The notes: generated by a model from the letters alone, not told the origin. Positions 9,091 through 17,572 are shown, counted from the first letter of the stretch. The stretch is DNA of 40,030 bases from Lachnospiraceae bacterium UBA3401 (GCA_002358575.1 DEPD01000082.1:44885-84914), one strand, 5' to 3'. Program-made: numbers and translations.

Positions 9091-10370
9091 TGCGACAGGT
9101 GATTGTAAATTGTTTGTTCTATTTTGTGGATATTGCTTCGCTGACATTATGTTCTTGGTATCCTGTCTCACTGATGGTAGGAGGCAAGAAATTTGTGCAG
9201 AATAGTAAGATTTTGCGTGTGATAAAGATTGTGGCGTGGCTGGGATTTGCAGTGTTGACAGTAATGCTTCCAACGCTAGGACGCAATGACCTTCTCACAA
9301 TGGTGGTGCTTTCTATATATTATATAATTGTAGGGTATTTTTTATACCACAATGACAAAGTTGGGGTTTTATATCAGTTGGGATTTATGTTTTTTATGTA
9401 TGCAACGCAGATGATTTCCATTATGGTGGCAGCGAAACTTTGGCAAGTGTTGCGCCTAGAGCATTTGACTTATGTATACATTATGATATTACTAAAAGCA
9501 TTTCAATTAATAATTGTCACATTTTTATTTCGGTTGTTGATTCAGAAACGGTTTGTGTCTGTACAGCCGAGATTTAAGATAAGAGGAATGATTTTGGTTC
9601 CAGTAATCAGCATGATTTTGATATTTTGGTTTACGGTCAGTGCAGATGTCTTTTTTTTAAGATATGGATATGAGTGGTTGATTGTGTACTGTGTACTTAT
9701 TTTATTGATTAATCTTTACTGTTTTTATTTCTGGTATGATGTGTCCAAGACACAAGAATTAAAATATAAGCTCGAGCTGATGCGTCAACAGAATGAGCTA
9801 ACACATCAGTTTTATGCAGATTTGGAGTTGAACTATACTAAGTCACGCAAGGTAATTCATGATATCCGCAATCATTTGCAGATGATTGAACAGTCGCAAA
9901 AGTTTGCGGAGTCGCACTATGTTGAGGATGTGCATCAGATGCTCAATGAGCTGGGGATGATGTACTATACAGATAACCGCATGTTAAACATTATATTGAA
10001 TGACAAATTAAAGGGTTTGGAACCAGGACAGGTTACATGCCGGCTGCTGGGCGTTCGATTAGACTTTTTGTCTGAGATGGACACGACAACAATCTTTGCA
10101 AATTTGCTGGATAACGCGTTGGAAGCAGCGCGAGGAATAGATGATTTTCAGTTGCAGATTCAGGGAGAACAAATACAGGACTTCTGTGTGATAAAGTTGT
10201 CGAATACTACAAATGGAAGATATGTGCCAGGACACTCGGAAAAGACGGGGCATGAAGGCATAGGATTAGAAAATGTGCGAAACGCTGTCCAGAAATATCA
10301 TGGCGAGTTGCAGACCGGGCAAAAAGGGCAGACATTTTTTGTCACGTTGTTATTTCCGAATAATAGTTAG
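9087..10370 (+). CDS. AgrC-like (HPK10 type) sensor histidine kinase
   Basis: A 427-residue membrane kinase with about six hydrophobic helices within residues 1-215, then a short coiled linker. The likely phospho-accepting His258 lies in KVIHDIRNHLQ. The ATPase domain shows NLLDNALEAA (N box) and HEGIGLENVRNAV (G box). It should phosphorylate the LytTR regulator encoded upstream, with which it overlaps by 4 bp. Its TAG stop at 10368-10370 coincides with the first bases of a palindromic mini-element, so the last residues may have been set by that insertion. Confidence 0.92.
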   Translation: MMRQVIVNCLFYFVDIASLTLCSWYPVSLMVGGKKFVQNSKILRVIKIVAWLGFAVLTVMLPTLGRNDLLTMVVLSIYYIIVGYFLYHNDKVGVLYQLGFMFFMYATQMISIMVAAKLWQVLRLEHLTYVYIMILLKAFQLIIVTFLFRLLIQKRFVSVQPRFKIRGMILVPVISMILIFWFTVSADVFFLRYGYEWLIVYCVLILLINLYCFYFWYDVSKTQELKYKLELMRQQNELTHQFYADLELNYTKSRKVIHDIRNHLQMIEQSQKFAESHYVEDVHQMLNELGMMYYTDNRMLNIILNDKLKGLEPGQVTCRLLGVRLDFLSEMDTTTIFANLLDNALEAARGIDDFQLQIQGEQIQDFCVIKLSNTTNGRYVPGHSEKTGHEGIGLENVRNAVQKYHGELQTGQKGQTFFVTLLFPNNS

Positions 10371-10414
10371 AAACTGTTTAAAAATTACTTGTGTAATTTA
10401 TTAACAGTTCCTTA
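10367..10414. repeat. Palindromic element family 2, mini copy
   Basis: This copy runs from TTAGAAACTGTT to AACAGTTCCTTA. Its arms AACTGTTTAAAAATTA and TAATTTATTAACAGTT pair with two mismatches around a very short loop. The sequence is an end-to-end fusion of the termini of the full element at 17381-17541, with the interior missing. It overlaps the kinase stop codon and could act as a terminator. Confidence 0.65.
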
Positions 10415-10499
10415 GTTGAAGTTATTTGTATTCATGCGGTTTTCAATGTATTGGAAAACTTCAATGAATAGAGAAGTAAAGAAGAAAGGAAAAGTTTCT

Positions 10500-10922
10500 A
10501 TGAAAACGAGAAAGAAAAGAATTATTATGATTGTGGTGTTTTGTATGACGCTGTTGATATTTACTGCCTGTGGCGCGCAGCCATTGCCAGAACAGTTTGA
10601 GGAGGATACAGTAAGGGAGTTGGCAGAACAGGCGATAGGTTTTTTTAATGAACAGGATTACCAGAGTATTCTGGATATGAGCAGTGCTGAATTTCAAGAG
10701 ATTTTGACAGTGGATGAGTTTGCCAATCAGTGTGACCCATATTTGGAAAAATGTGGGTCATTCAAAGAAATTTCCAAGACAATTTTTCTTGGAGATGTAG
10801 ATAAGGAGACGCAGGCTGCACATGGCGGTGTTGTGATGGTAGGAAGCTACGAAAAAGGAACAATACAGTTTACAATTGCTTTTGATGAGAATATGGAACT
10901 GATACAGTTTCTCATCAGATAA
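10500..10922 (+). CDS. DUF3887-like lipoprotein
   Basis: The start chosen is the ATG at 10500, after AAGAAAGGAAAAG, giving 140 residues; an in-frame start at 10416 would add a non-signal extension. Residues 1-24 form a lipoprotein signal ending FTAC with Cys24 as lipidation site. The rest is an acidic alpha/beta domain of the DUF3887 type, small domains of unknown function on the outer face of the membrane. It lies between the two-component genes and a CPBP protease gene, suggesting a linked role. Confidence 0.75.
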   Translation: MKTRKKRIIMIVVFCMTLLIFTACGAQPLPEQFEEDTVRELAEQAIGFFNEQDYQSILDMSSAEFQEILTVDEFANQCDPYLEKCGSFKEISKTIFLGDVDKETQAAHGGVVMVGSYEKGTIQFTIAFDENMELIQFLIR

Positions 10923-10952
10923 GGAATTGTTGACAGAGAGGGAGGAAAATGA

Positions 10953-11987
10953 ATGAGGGATGAGAAAGAAAACAAAGAACTGATAATCTATGTTGTGATT
11001 GCCTATGGAGTTACATTTTTGATGGGACTGTTCATGTGGTATGGAAATAGCAAAAATCTTGATTTGAGCACGTTCCCCAATGCGCAGATGTTTTATCCGG
11101 CGGCAGGAGTGATGCTGGCGATGCTGTGTGTCAGAAAAGAAGATATGCTGATTCCAAAAGCATTTTATCTGTTTTTTATCTGTGTGACATTGATTTTGGC
11201 AGTTATAGCGATTCTTTCAATTTTTTACCCATATGCGCTGATGGTTGTCGGAGGAATACCCATTTCTATTTGGGCATTGTTACAGCAAGGGTTAATTATT
11301 GGTGCAAGCGTTGTAAGTTGGATTATTTTGCTGGCGACAAAGAAGGAGAAGCGCAGAGCATATGGTTTGTGCTGGAATAGGAGCACTTTTTCTTGGATTT
11401 GTATTCTTCTGTTTCTAGCACTTTATGCTTTCCGAACTGTGATAGCAGTAGTTTGGAGTGATCAATTGAACGTGTTGGGTATGATTGCAAAGACTCCTAA
11501 TACATGGATGCTGTTAGCGGCATTGCCAGTGAATTTCTTTTTTCTATTTGCTGCATTTTTTGGTGAGGAATATGGTTGGCGATATTATTTACAACCTTTA
11601 TTGCAGAAGCGATTTGGACTTCGTGGTGGTGTGTTATTGTTGGGAGTCGTGTGGGGGATTTGGCACTTTCCAGTAGACTTATTTTATTATACGCAAGATA
11701 GCCAGCTATTGATGGTGTTAGCGCAGCAGATTACATGCATTACACTTGGCATCTTTTTTGCCTATGCTTATATGAAAACAGAGAATATCTGGGTTCCAGT
11801 GGCACTGCATTTTTTAAACAACAACTTGGTCCCAATTGTCTCAGGTAATTATTCAGCTAGCGTTCTTGAAAATCAATCAATGACGTGGAGTGAACTGTTG
11901 GTATCTCTATTGATAAATGGCGTAATTTTTGGCGTGTTTCTGTTTATGAAACCATTTCGTAAGGAACTGTTCAGAAATTACTTGTAA
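10953..11987 (+). CDS. CPBP-family intramembrane glutamic protease (Rce1/Abi-like)
   Basis: A 344-residue protein with about eight hydrophobic helices. The CPBP motifs are intact: EEYGWR (E205, E206, R210), WGIWHFP with H238, and HFLNNN with H286 and N290. These proteases cleave within membranes and occur in bacteriocin immunity and peptide-signal maturation systems. The start follows GAGGGAGGAAAATGA, 30 bp after the lipoprotein gene. The final codons and stop (RKELFRNYL) lie in a palindromic-element arm beginning at 11960, so the natural C-terminus may have been replaced. Confidence 0.9.
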   Translation: MRDEKENKELIIYVVIAYGVTFLMGLFMWYGNSKNLDLSTFPNAQMFYPAAGVMLAMLCVRKEDMLIPKAFYLFFICVTLILAVIAILSIFYPYALMVVGGIPISIWALLQQGLIIGASVVSWIILLATKKEKRRAYGLCWNRSTFSWICILLFLALYAFRTVIAVVWSDQLNVLGMIAKTPNTWMLLAALPVNFFFLFAAFFGEEYGWRYYLQPLLQKRFGLRGGVLLLGVVWGIWHFPVDLFYYTQDSQLLMVLAQQITCITLGIFFAYAYMKTENIWVPVALHFLNNNLVPIVSGNYSASVLENQSMTWSELLVSLLINGVIFGVFLFMKPFRKELFRNYL

Positions 11988-12050
11988 CAAGGACGCCGTA
12001 TAAATGTTCAGATGCGAAGAAGAAAATCGCAGGCATAGGCGGGCTATGTA
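11960..12050. repeat. Palindromic element family 2, half copy
   Basis: About 90 bp match the reverse complement of one arm of the full element (17541 down to about 17452) nearly base for base, from TAAGGAACTGTTCAGAAAT through GCCG...AAATGTTCAG to GGCTATGT. The other arm is missing. It begins inside the CPBP gene and ends upstream of cotJA. Confidence 0.85.
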
Positions 12051-12074
12051 AAAAAAGAGATGTCTAAAGTATTT

Positions 12075-12103
12075 GTATCATTCTTGCAAATCTGACATAT
12101 TAT
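12075..12103 (+). promoter_or_regulatory. Candidate sigma-E promoter of cotJABC
   Basis: GTATCATT (12075-12082) and CATATTAT (12096-12103) are 13 bp apart and resemble the sporulation sigma-E boxes (ATA-containing -35, CATA-type -10). In Bacillus subtilis the cotJ operon is sigma-E dependent. The match is loose and position-based. Confidence 0.35.
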
Positions 12104-12142
12104 GATAGTAACTATGCAAAAACAACAGGGAGCAGTACAGAT

Positions 12143-12316
12143 ATGCAGGAATGGAAACCGCCAATGCCCTATATGGAGCAATTTCCTATAGCGATGGCAT
12201 ATGTACCGTGGCAGAAAAATTGTATCATGTACGAAAATCTTGATGAAGCCTTTAAAACAGGCACGGTGTTCCCAGAACTCAACAAACCATTTTTAGGAAG
12301 GAGAGTAAAGGGATGA
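12143..12316 (+). CDS. cotJA: Spore coat-associated protein CotJA
   Basis: A 57-residue protein rich in Pro, Met and aromatic residues (WKPPMPYMEQFPIAMAYVPW, then a C-terminal PELNKPFLGRR), the standard CotJA pattern. CotJA acts with CotJB and CotJC in assembling the spore coat. The start at 12143 follows GGGAG (12128-12132). Its stop overlaps the cotJB start by 4 bp (ATGA at 12313), so the three genes are translationally coupled. Confidence 0.88.
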   Translation: MQEWKPPMPYMEQFPIAMAYVPWQKNCIMYENLDEAFKTGTVFPELNKPFLGRRVKG

Positions 12317-12600
12317 ATGCAGGATGTAAACCATGTATGGAAGCCACAGATAGACAAAAGCTTTTGTATGAAGTTAGCAAGATTGATTTCGCGTTGAAGG
12401 AGCTTAATCTTTATCTTGATACTCATCCATACGACCAGCAGGCAATGGCTAACTTTCGTCAGTACAACACACTGAAAAATAAGTTGGTGAAGGACTATAC
12501 CGAAAAGTATGGGCCGCTTGTGTTAAGTTGTGTTGATATGGATAGCAGAGAGTGGAAATGGGCCATTCAGGATTGGCCGTGGGAAGGAGGCTATAACTAA
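12313..12600 (+). CDS. cotJB: Spore coat protein CotJB
   Basis: A 95-residue protein with the CotJB pattern: an N-terminal helix (RQKLLYEVSKIDFALKELN), then LYLDTHPYDQQAM and a C-terminal YGPLVLSCVDM...WAIQDWPWEGGYN. It is a component of the spore coat with no known enzyme activity. The start follows AAGGAGAG. Its TAA shares a base with the cotJC ATG at 12600. Confidence 0.92.
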   Translation: MNAGCKPCMEATDRQKLLYEVSKIDFALKELNLYLDTHPYDQQAMANFRQYNTLKNKLVKDYTEKYGPLVLSCVDMDSREWKWAIQDWPWEGGYN

Positions 12601-13175
12601 TGTGGAATTATGAGAAGCGATTACAATTTCCGGTAAAAATTACCCAGACCAATCCAAAGATTGCACAGGTTATTATAAGTCAATATGGAGGTCCTGACGG
12701 GGAGCTTTCAGCATCAATGCGCTATCTGGCTCAGAGATACACTATGCCCTATAATACTGTAGCGGGACTGCTTACAGATATTGGCACGGAGGAACTAGCA
12801 CATTTTGAAATGATTTGCGCAATTGTTTATCAATTGACAAGAAATTTGACTCCAGAGCAAATCAAAGAGTCGGGATTTGATAAGTATTATGTGGACCATA
12901 CTTTGGCACTATGGCCTCAGGCGGCGGGGGGTATTCCATTTAATGCTTGTGAGTTTCAGTCCAAAGGTGATGTGATCACAGACTTGATGGAGGATATGGC
13001 AGCAGAACAGAAGGCACGGACTACATATGACAATATTCTAAGATTGGTTAAGGACCCTGATGTCTGTGAGCCAATTAAGTTTCTCCGTGCGCGGGAGATT
13101 GTGCATTTCCAGCGGTTTGGTGAAGCAAACCGGGAAGATTGCAGTAAATCAGAACACACAAAATACAATCAATAA
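12600..13175 (+). pseudogene. cotJC: CotJC, N-terminal part, interrupted by an integrative element
   Basis: CotJC is a ferritin-like spore coat protein related to manganese catalases. Residues 1-176 are authentic, with metal-ligand candidates E35, E65/H68 (EELAH), E136 and E166/H169 (EIVH). Normal sequence stops after RFGEA, where codons from the integrated element add NREDCSKSEHTKYNQ and a stop, giving 191 residues. The missing tail lies at 20268-20348 in the matching frame; joined, the gene encodes 198 residues, the usual family size. The truncated form keeps the candidate ligands but loses the conserved C-terminal segment, so activity is uncertain. Confidence 0.93.
13116..13126 (+). other. 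attL core of the integrative element in cotJC
   Basis: TTTGGTGAAGC here is repeated exactly at 20268-20278. To the left is cotJC sequence; to the right (13127-13148) is the element arm, which is an imperfect inverted repeat of 20249-20270. The expected crossover is the central GA at 13122-13123. Confidence 0.9.
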
Positions 13176-13358
13176 GACGCATACCCACACGCCCCTCAAA
13201 GCTACGGACTTCGGCTTTCACACTAAAAAAAGGACAAGCCTATAATACCAGTATTCAGAGTAGAAAAAGTTAAAGATTATACAATCATGCCATGTCGAAT
13301 CCCCCTTGGGCATTCGACTCTCGCGGCAGTCGTCAAGGTCAAGCCAGCTTGACTTTGA
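13176..13358 (+). other. Left-end non-coding region of the element with two hairpins
   Basis: No gene is recognised. Hairpin one is 13294-13318 (GTCGAAT/ATTCGAC). Hairpin two is a long imperfect foldback at 13322-13371 closed by CGCG/CGCG, with inner GGTCAAG/CTTGACT. Paired inverted repeats next to replication or mobilisation genes may mark a former transfer or replication origin, but no relaxase or nick site could be identified. Confidence 0.45.
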
Positions 13359-13715
13359 CTCGTTGCTCGCGGAAATACCCACTTACGCAACCGCCAGTTA
13401 TCCCTACGGACAAAAGGATTGCTCTGTCAAATGCTCTCATTGCCCTCGGAATGGAATTTTACCCTGCAAGGGTTAGCTTATATCAACAAAGAGGGTTTAG
13501 ACGCTATTATAACGATTATACACGAACTGGAGCAGGCAGGATATATTACCCGCAACAGAATACGAGATGAAAAGGGATTGCTTCGGGAAATGGAATATAC
13601 AGTCTATTCTTCCCCAAGGCTGAATGACAGCTATGACAATAATTCAATCGTGGAAAATCCTACACCGAATAATCCAACATTGGATTTTCCAACGCAGGGA
13701 AAACCAATGCAATAA
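13359..13715 (+). pseudogene. 5'-truncated helix-turn-helix replication-initiator-like gene
   Basis: The frame is open from 13359, just after two in-frame stops, to 13715. It reads HLRNRQLSLRTKGLLCQM, then LPSEWNFTLQGLAYINKEG, LEQAGYITRNRIRDEKG and MEYTVYSS, followed by an N/P-rich tail. This is the N-terminal winged-helix region of the helix-turn-helix proteins common in Tn1549- and Tn4451-type elements. There is no good start codon at the 5' end, and the usual C-terminal domain is missing. It is a remnant of a replication or mobilisation module, and shows that the element is a reduced form of a larger one. Confidence 0.7.
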
Positions 13716-14079
13716 AATATAAATATATAAAATACTAAGGAATAAATTACAGAATGATAAATTATCTATTCCTTTCCTATCCGTTCTTTTGATTTTTAAT
13801 TAGATTATCCCTATCGCATGAAGGGAATGGAAAGGAAAAGAGGTTGATACAACATAGATATTCATTTATGCCTTAATTACCCTTTATCAGTCAAGGATTT
13901 ACCGCTTTAGCGGCGTTTACGTCCTTGACTTGGCTGTTTGTGTTGATAGTCTGGGAAAGGCATAAAGAAGAATTGCGGGGCTTGTGTTCCTGCCTGCTGA
14001 AGATATGGGGTAATATTTATATTTTCTTTTTGCATTTTCATTAAACTTAATATTTAAACTTAACATTTCTAAAAAACTA
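13716..14079 (+). other. Non-coding spacer in the element with a conserved hairpin
   Basis: No gene is seen. The main structure is a hairpin at 13890-13929 (GTCAAGGA/TCCTTGAC, inner CCGC/GCGG). The rest is AT-rich and leads into the promoter of the first MATE gene. Confidence 0.5.
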
Positions 14080-14108
14080 TTGACAAGCGAAAAAATTCCT
14101 TATAATAT
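14080..14108 (+). promoter_or_regulatory. Promoter of the MATE-GNAT-MATE cargo
   Basis: TTGACA (14080-14085) is followed by TATAAT at 14101 (15-bp spacer) or TAATAT at 14103 (17-bp spacer). It gives a leader of about 130 nt containing the hairpin at 14161-14197. Confidence 0.7.
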
Positions 14109-14131
14109 TTTCTTGTAAAATGTTGAGTGGA

Positions 14132-14218
14132 CTTTTCCGGATTGATATGTCATCTTTTTGCCACACAGTTATCAGTTTGATAACTGTGTGGTTTTTTGTT
14201 GTTATCATTCCGGAAAAG
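14132..14218 (+). terminator. Nested terminator/attenuator in the MATE leader
   Basis: A perfect 14-bp stem (14161-14174 with 14178-14191) followed by six T (14192-14197) is a strong intrinsic terminator placed between the promoter and the ribosome site. It is enclosed by a second stem: CTTTTCCGGA (14132-14141) pairs with TCCGGAAAAG (14209-14218), extendable by six more base pairs after one mismatch. Read-through is therefore likely to be conditional. A 41-codon frame (14120-14245) also spans it but lacks a ribosome site. Confidence 0.65.
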
Positions 14219-14244
14219 GTTTATCAAATTTTGGAGGATATATG

Positions 14245-15602
14245 ATGGCAGAAAATAAAATGGCAGTTCTGCCAGTTGGAAAGCTGATTTTTGAAATGTC
14301 GTTACCGCCACTATTTTCCATGTTTCTTCAATATTCATACAATTTGTTAGACAGTGCTTTTGTTGCCCGGTTAAGCGAGAACGCATTAACGGCTGTTTCG
14401 CTGTCTTTTCCAATCACAACATTAATGAATGCGGTATCTATTTGGATTGGGGTTGGTATAAATGTCCTAATTGCGGGACATCTTGGAAAACGTGAACAAG
14501 AAGAAGCAAATAAAACGGTTACTCTTGGACTGATCCTTTCCTTTTTGGTTGGCATTATTTTAAATATAACGGTATTACTAATTATATCCCCATACTTCAA
14601 ATCGTTTACTGAAAATAACGATATTTATACTTTGTGTATGGAGTATATGGGTGTTTGTTCTTTCATGCAGATACCAAACATGGTTCATATCGTTATTCAA
14701 AAAATGATACAGGCAACCGGGAACATGATTGAACCCATGTTGTTTCAACTGATAGGTGTTATAACCAATTTCATTTTTGACCCACTTCTTATTTTTGGAA
14801 TAGGTTTTTTCCCGGCAATGGGTATTAAAGGAGCTGCTACGGCAACAGTTTTGGGATATTCTGTTTCAATGGTTTTGGCATTTATTATGTTTTTAAAAGC
14901 AAAACATAAAATAGCACTTAAAACAGTTAGATTTCGTTTTGAATGGAGCATTGTACAAAAAATAATTATTTTAGGGCTGTCTTCTTTTATTATGAATGCC
15001 CTAAACGCTTTTACTGTAACGATTGTAAATCTGTTTTTAGTCGCATATTCAGATACGAGCATTGCTTTTTTTGGAGCATATTTTAAAATACAGCAGTTAA
15101 TTATTATGACTATTAATGGATTAATACAAGGCTGTTTGCCCATTATGCGATTTAATTATGGAGCAGGAAATTTAAAAAGGCTTCAATCAGTTTTTCGATA
15201 CAGTACAATTTTAGTAACTTCTCTAATGATGTTTGGAACATTAATTATCATGCTGTTTCCGACACAGATTTTGAGTTTGTTTATGGCTTCGGAAAAAATG
15301 CGTTCTTATGGGATTATGGCAATGCGGATTATGGCAACAGGTTATTTATTTTGCGGGCTTTCGACAATGATTTCGACTTATATGCAAGCGATTGAAAGAA
15401 TGTTGCCAAGCATTATGATACAAATATTTAGACAGATGTTTTTTTGATACCTATTATGTGGATTTTAGAAAAAGCATTACTAATCAATGGTATTTGGATT
15501 GCATTTCCAGTTACTGAATTATTGACGTTTGTTGCAGCAGTCATTCTATTTATGAGATTGAGATTTCAAAATAATAATAAAGATATAGTTGGAGGTAAAT
15601 AA
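14245..15602 (+). pseudogene. MATE-family efflux transporter, frameshifted near the end
   Basis: MATE proteins export drugs or other cations using a Na+ or H+ gradient. Twelve hydrophobic helices are expected, and most are visible. GGAGG at 14233-14237 favours the second of two adjacent ATGs (14245). The frame stops at 15447 after IFRQMFF, inside a run of seven T. Adding one T restores a typical final stretch (LIPIMWILEKALLINGIW ... RLRFQ) to TAA at 15600-15602, giving about 452 residues. This could be a real mutation, a slippage-controlled switch or a sequencing error. GNAT and a second MATE gene follow. Confidence 0.88.
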
Positions 15603-15604
15603 AA

Positions 15605-16012
15605 ATGTACAAGGAAGATACATCTTTTACAATTAAAACGGGGGTTGAAAATATGTCCCCAAAAGAGGTAGTAAATCTTTTAAGGCAAACTGTATGGGCG
15701 AAAGACCGAAAAAAAGAGGCTATCATCAAATCATTCAATCATTCAATCTGCTACGGTGCATTTACAAAAAACGGACAACAAGTTGGATTTGCCAGAGTGA
15801 TTACTGATTATGCAACGCATTTTTACATTTGTGATGTAGTTGTAAAAAAAGAATTTCGTAATAAAGGTATCGGCAGGCAGCTTCTTAAAACAATTACGGA
15901 AAATGAAGATTTAAAACCATTGTTAGGAATGCTGATAACCGAAAATGCAGAAAAATTTTATGAGCCTTTTGGTTTTACAAAAAATCCTATTTGTTTTATG
16001 ACAAACAAATAG
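15605..16012 (+). CDS. GNAT-family N-acetyltransferase
   Basis: A 135-residue acetyltransferase that would transfer acetyl from acetyl-CoA to an unidentified amine. The acetyl-CoA loop is clear as VVKKEFRNKGIGRQLLK (about residues 79-95), followed by the usual C-terminal EPFGF strand. The ribosome site GGAGG (15591-15595) lies within the final codons of the preceding MATE reading frame, only 2 bp away. Its position between two MATE genes suggests a detoxification cassette. The substrate cannot be read from sequence. Confidence 0.88.
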   Translation: MYKEDTSFTIKTGVENMSPKEVVNLLRQTVWAKDRKKEAIIKSFNHSICYGAFTKNGQQVGFARVITDYATHFYICDVVVKKEFRNKGIGRQLLKTITENEDLKPLLGMLITENAEKFYEPFGFTKNPICFMTNK

Positions 16013-16052
16013 ATACGAATTTTTATGTTAGCAAATTAAGGGAGGAATTAAA

Positions 16053-17384
16053 ATGGACGAAAAATTTATGAAAGAAAAACCTGTATTGCCATTAATTTTA
16101 TCAATGTCACTTCCTATGGTACTCTCAATGTTGGTAAATTCTTTATATAACATTGTAGACAGCTTTTTTGTAGCCCAAATTAGTGAGGACGCTATGACGG
16201 CATTGTCATTAGTCTTTCCTGTTCAGAATTTTATCAATGCTGTTGCTATTGGCTTTGCCATAGGAATTAACGCAGCAATAGCTTTTTATTTGGGTACAGA
16301 AGAATATTCAAGGGCAAATATGGCAGCTACACAAGGCATGGTATTTGCTGTTATACATAGTATCGTTATTACCGTTAGTGTAATTTCTATTATTCCAACT
16401 TTTTTAAGAGTATTTACATCATCAGAACCCGTTATTGATTTCGGTATTCGATATTCTGTTATAGCCTTTTCTTTTACTTTTATCATTATTTTAGGCGGAA
16501 CATTTGAAAAAATATTCCAAGCCGTAGGTAATATGAAAGTAACTATGATAAGTATGATGTGTGGGTGTATCGCAAATATTATCTTAGACCCAGTGCTTAT
16601 TTTTGGGATTGGGTTTTTCCCCGCAATGGGAATAGAGGGAGCAGCATTGGCAACCGGCATTGGACAGACAATAACGCTTGCTATCTATTTAGTTATCTAC
16701 TTTGTGCGCCCTATTCGTATTCGCATTAGCAGACAATTTCTTACTTTTGATAAAAAAACAGCTTTCAAACTGTATTTTGTTGGTATACCCGCAACTTTAA
16801 ATATGGCTTTGCCGTCTGTTTTAATTTCAGCGCTAAATTCCATTCTGTCCTCATATTCAGAGGTATATATTTTAGTTTTAGGAATTTATTATAAATTGCA
16901 GACTTTCCTATATCTTCCTGCCAATGGTATCATTCAAGGAATGCGCCCTTTAATTGGTTATAATTATGGAGCTGGTGAACAAAAGCGTGTTAAGGAAATT
17001 TATAATATTGTTCTTTGCATGAGTAGCGTAATCATGGTTTTAGGCACTATTATTTGTTTGCTCATTCCCGGCCAACTAATAAACCTGTTTACTCATGTGC
17101 CGGAAACAATTCATACTGGGGAAATTGCACTCCGTGTTATTAGCGCAGGCTTTCTTGTTTCAGCTATTTCAGTCACTTCATCAGGTGCGTTAGAGGGATT
17201 AGGAAAGGGTATGCCGTCATTAATTATCTCTCTATGCCGTTATATTATCATTATCATTCCGTCCGCATTTTTGTTTAGCAGACTTTTTGGTGCAGTCGGC
17301 GTATGGAATGCTTTTTGGGTGGCTGAATTTATTACCGCAATTATTTCATTTTTTATTTATCACAGAATAATAAAATGTAATTAG
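16053..17384 (+). CDS. MATE-family efflux transporter (intact)
   Basis: A 443-residue, 12-helix multidrug/cation antiporter of the MATE type, with duplicated halves and the family pattern GFFPAMGIEGAALATGIGQ around residue 190. It is homologous to the frameshifted MATE gene upstream (LSMSLPMVLSMLVNSLYNIVD versus the corresponding opening there). GGGAGG precedes the ATG. The stop TAG (17382-17384) is formed by the first bases of a palindromic element. It is part of the element cargo. Confidence 0.93.
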   Translation: MDEKFMKEKPVLPLILSMSLPMVLSMLVNSLYNIVDSFFVAQISEDAMTALSLVFPVQNFINAVAIGFAIGINAAIAFYLGTEEYSRANMAATQGMVFAVIHSIVITVSVISIIPTFLRVFTSSEPVIDFGIRYSVIAFSFTFIIILGGTFEKIFQAVGNMKVTMISMMCGCIANIILDPVLIFGIGFFPAMGIEGAALATGIGQTITLAIYLVIYFVRPIRIRISRQFLTFDKKTAFKLYFVGIPATLNMALPSVLISALNSILSSYSEVYILVLGIYYKLQTFLYLPANGIIQGMRPLIGYNYGAGEQKRVKEIYNIVLCMSSVIMVLGTIICLLIPGQLINLFTHVPETIHTGEIALRVISAGFLVSAISVTSSGALEGLGKGMPSLIISLCRYIIIIIPSAFLFSRLFGAVGVWNAFWVAEFITAIISFFIYHRIIKCN

Positions 17385-17541
17385 GAACTATTCAGAAATT
17401 ACTCATGACAATAACTTGCCTAAATGTCCATCTGCTGCATCAGAAAATCTTGACATAGCCCGCTATGCCTGCGATTTTCTTCTTTGCAGCTGAACATTTA
17501 TGCGGCGTTCTTGTCACAAGTAATTTCTGAACAGTTCCTTA
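17381..17541. repeat. Palindromic (MITE-like) element family 2, full copy
   Basis: About 160 bp are bounded by 31-bp imperfect terminal inverted repeats (17381-17411 and 17511-17541; GGAACTATTCAGAAATTAC against its complement). The inner arms also pair (GCTGCA...AGAAAATC with GATTTTC...TGCAGC) around a central GGCTATG-type hairpin, so the whole unit folds back on itself. No coding capacity is seen. The half copy at 11960-12050 matches one arm, showing that it is dispersed in host and element DNA alike. TTA flanks both ends and may be the target duplication. Confidence 0.85.
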
Positions 17542-17572
17542 GAAAGACAACCGCATACCGGGAGGTGGTAAC

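Noticed and set aside
13292..13570. A 92-codon open frame in the left end of the integrative element
   Set aside because: It runs over the hairpins and the remnant initiator gene in another frame, has no family resemblance and no ribosome site. The frame 13359-13715 matches known element proteins instead.
14120..14245. A 41-codon leader frame overlapping the MATE start
   Set aside because: It lacks a ribosome site and begins within a few bases of the expected transcript start. It is mentioned in the attenuator finding but not called as a gene.
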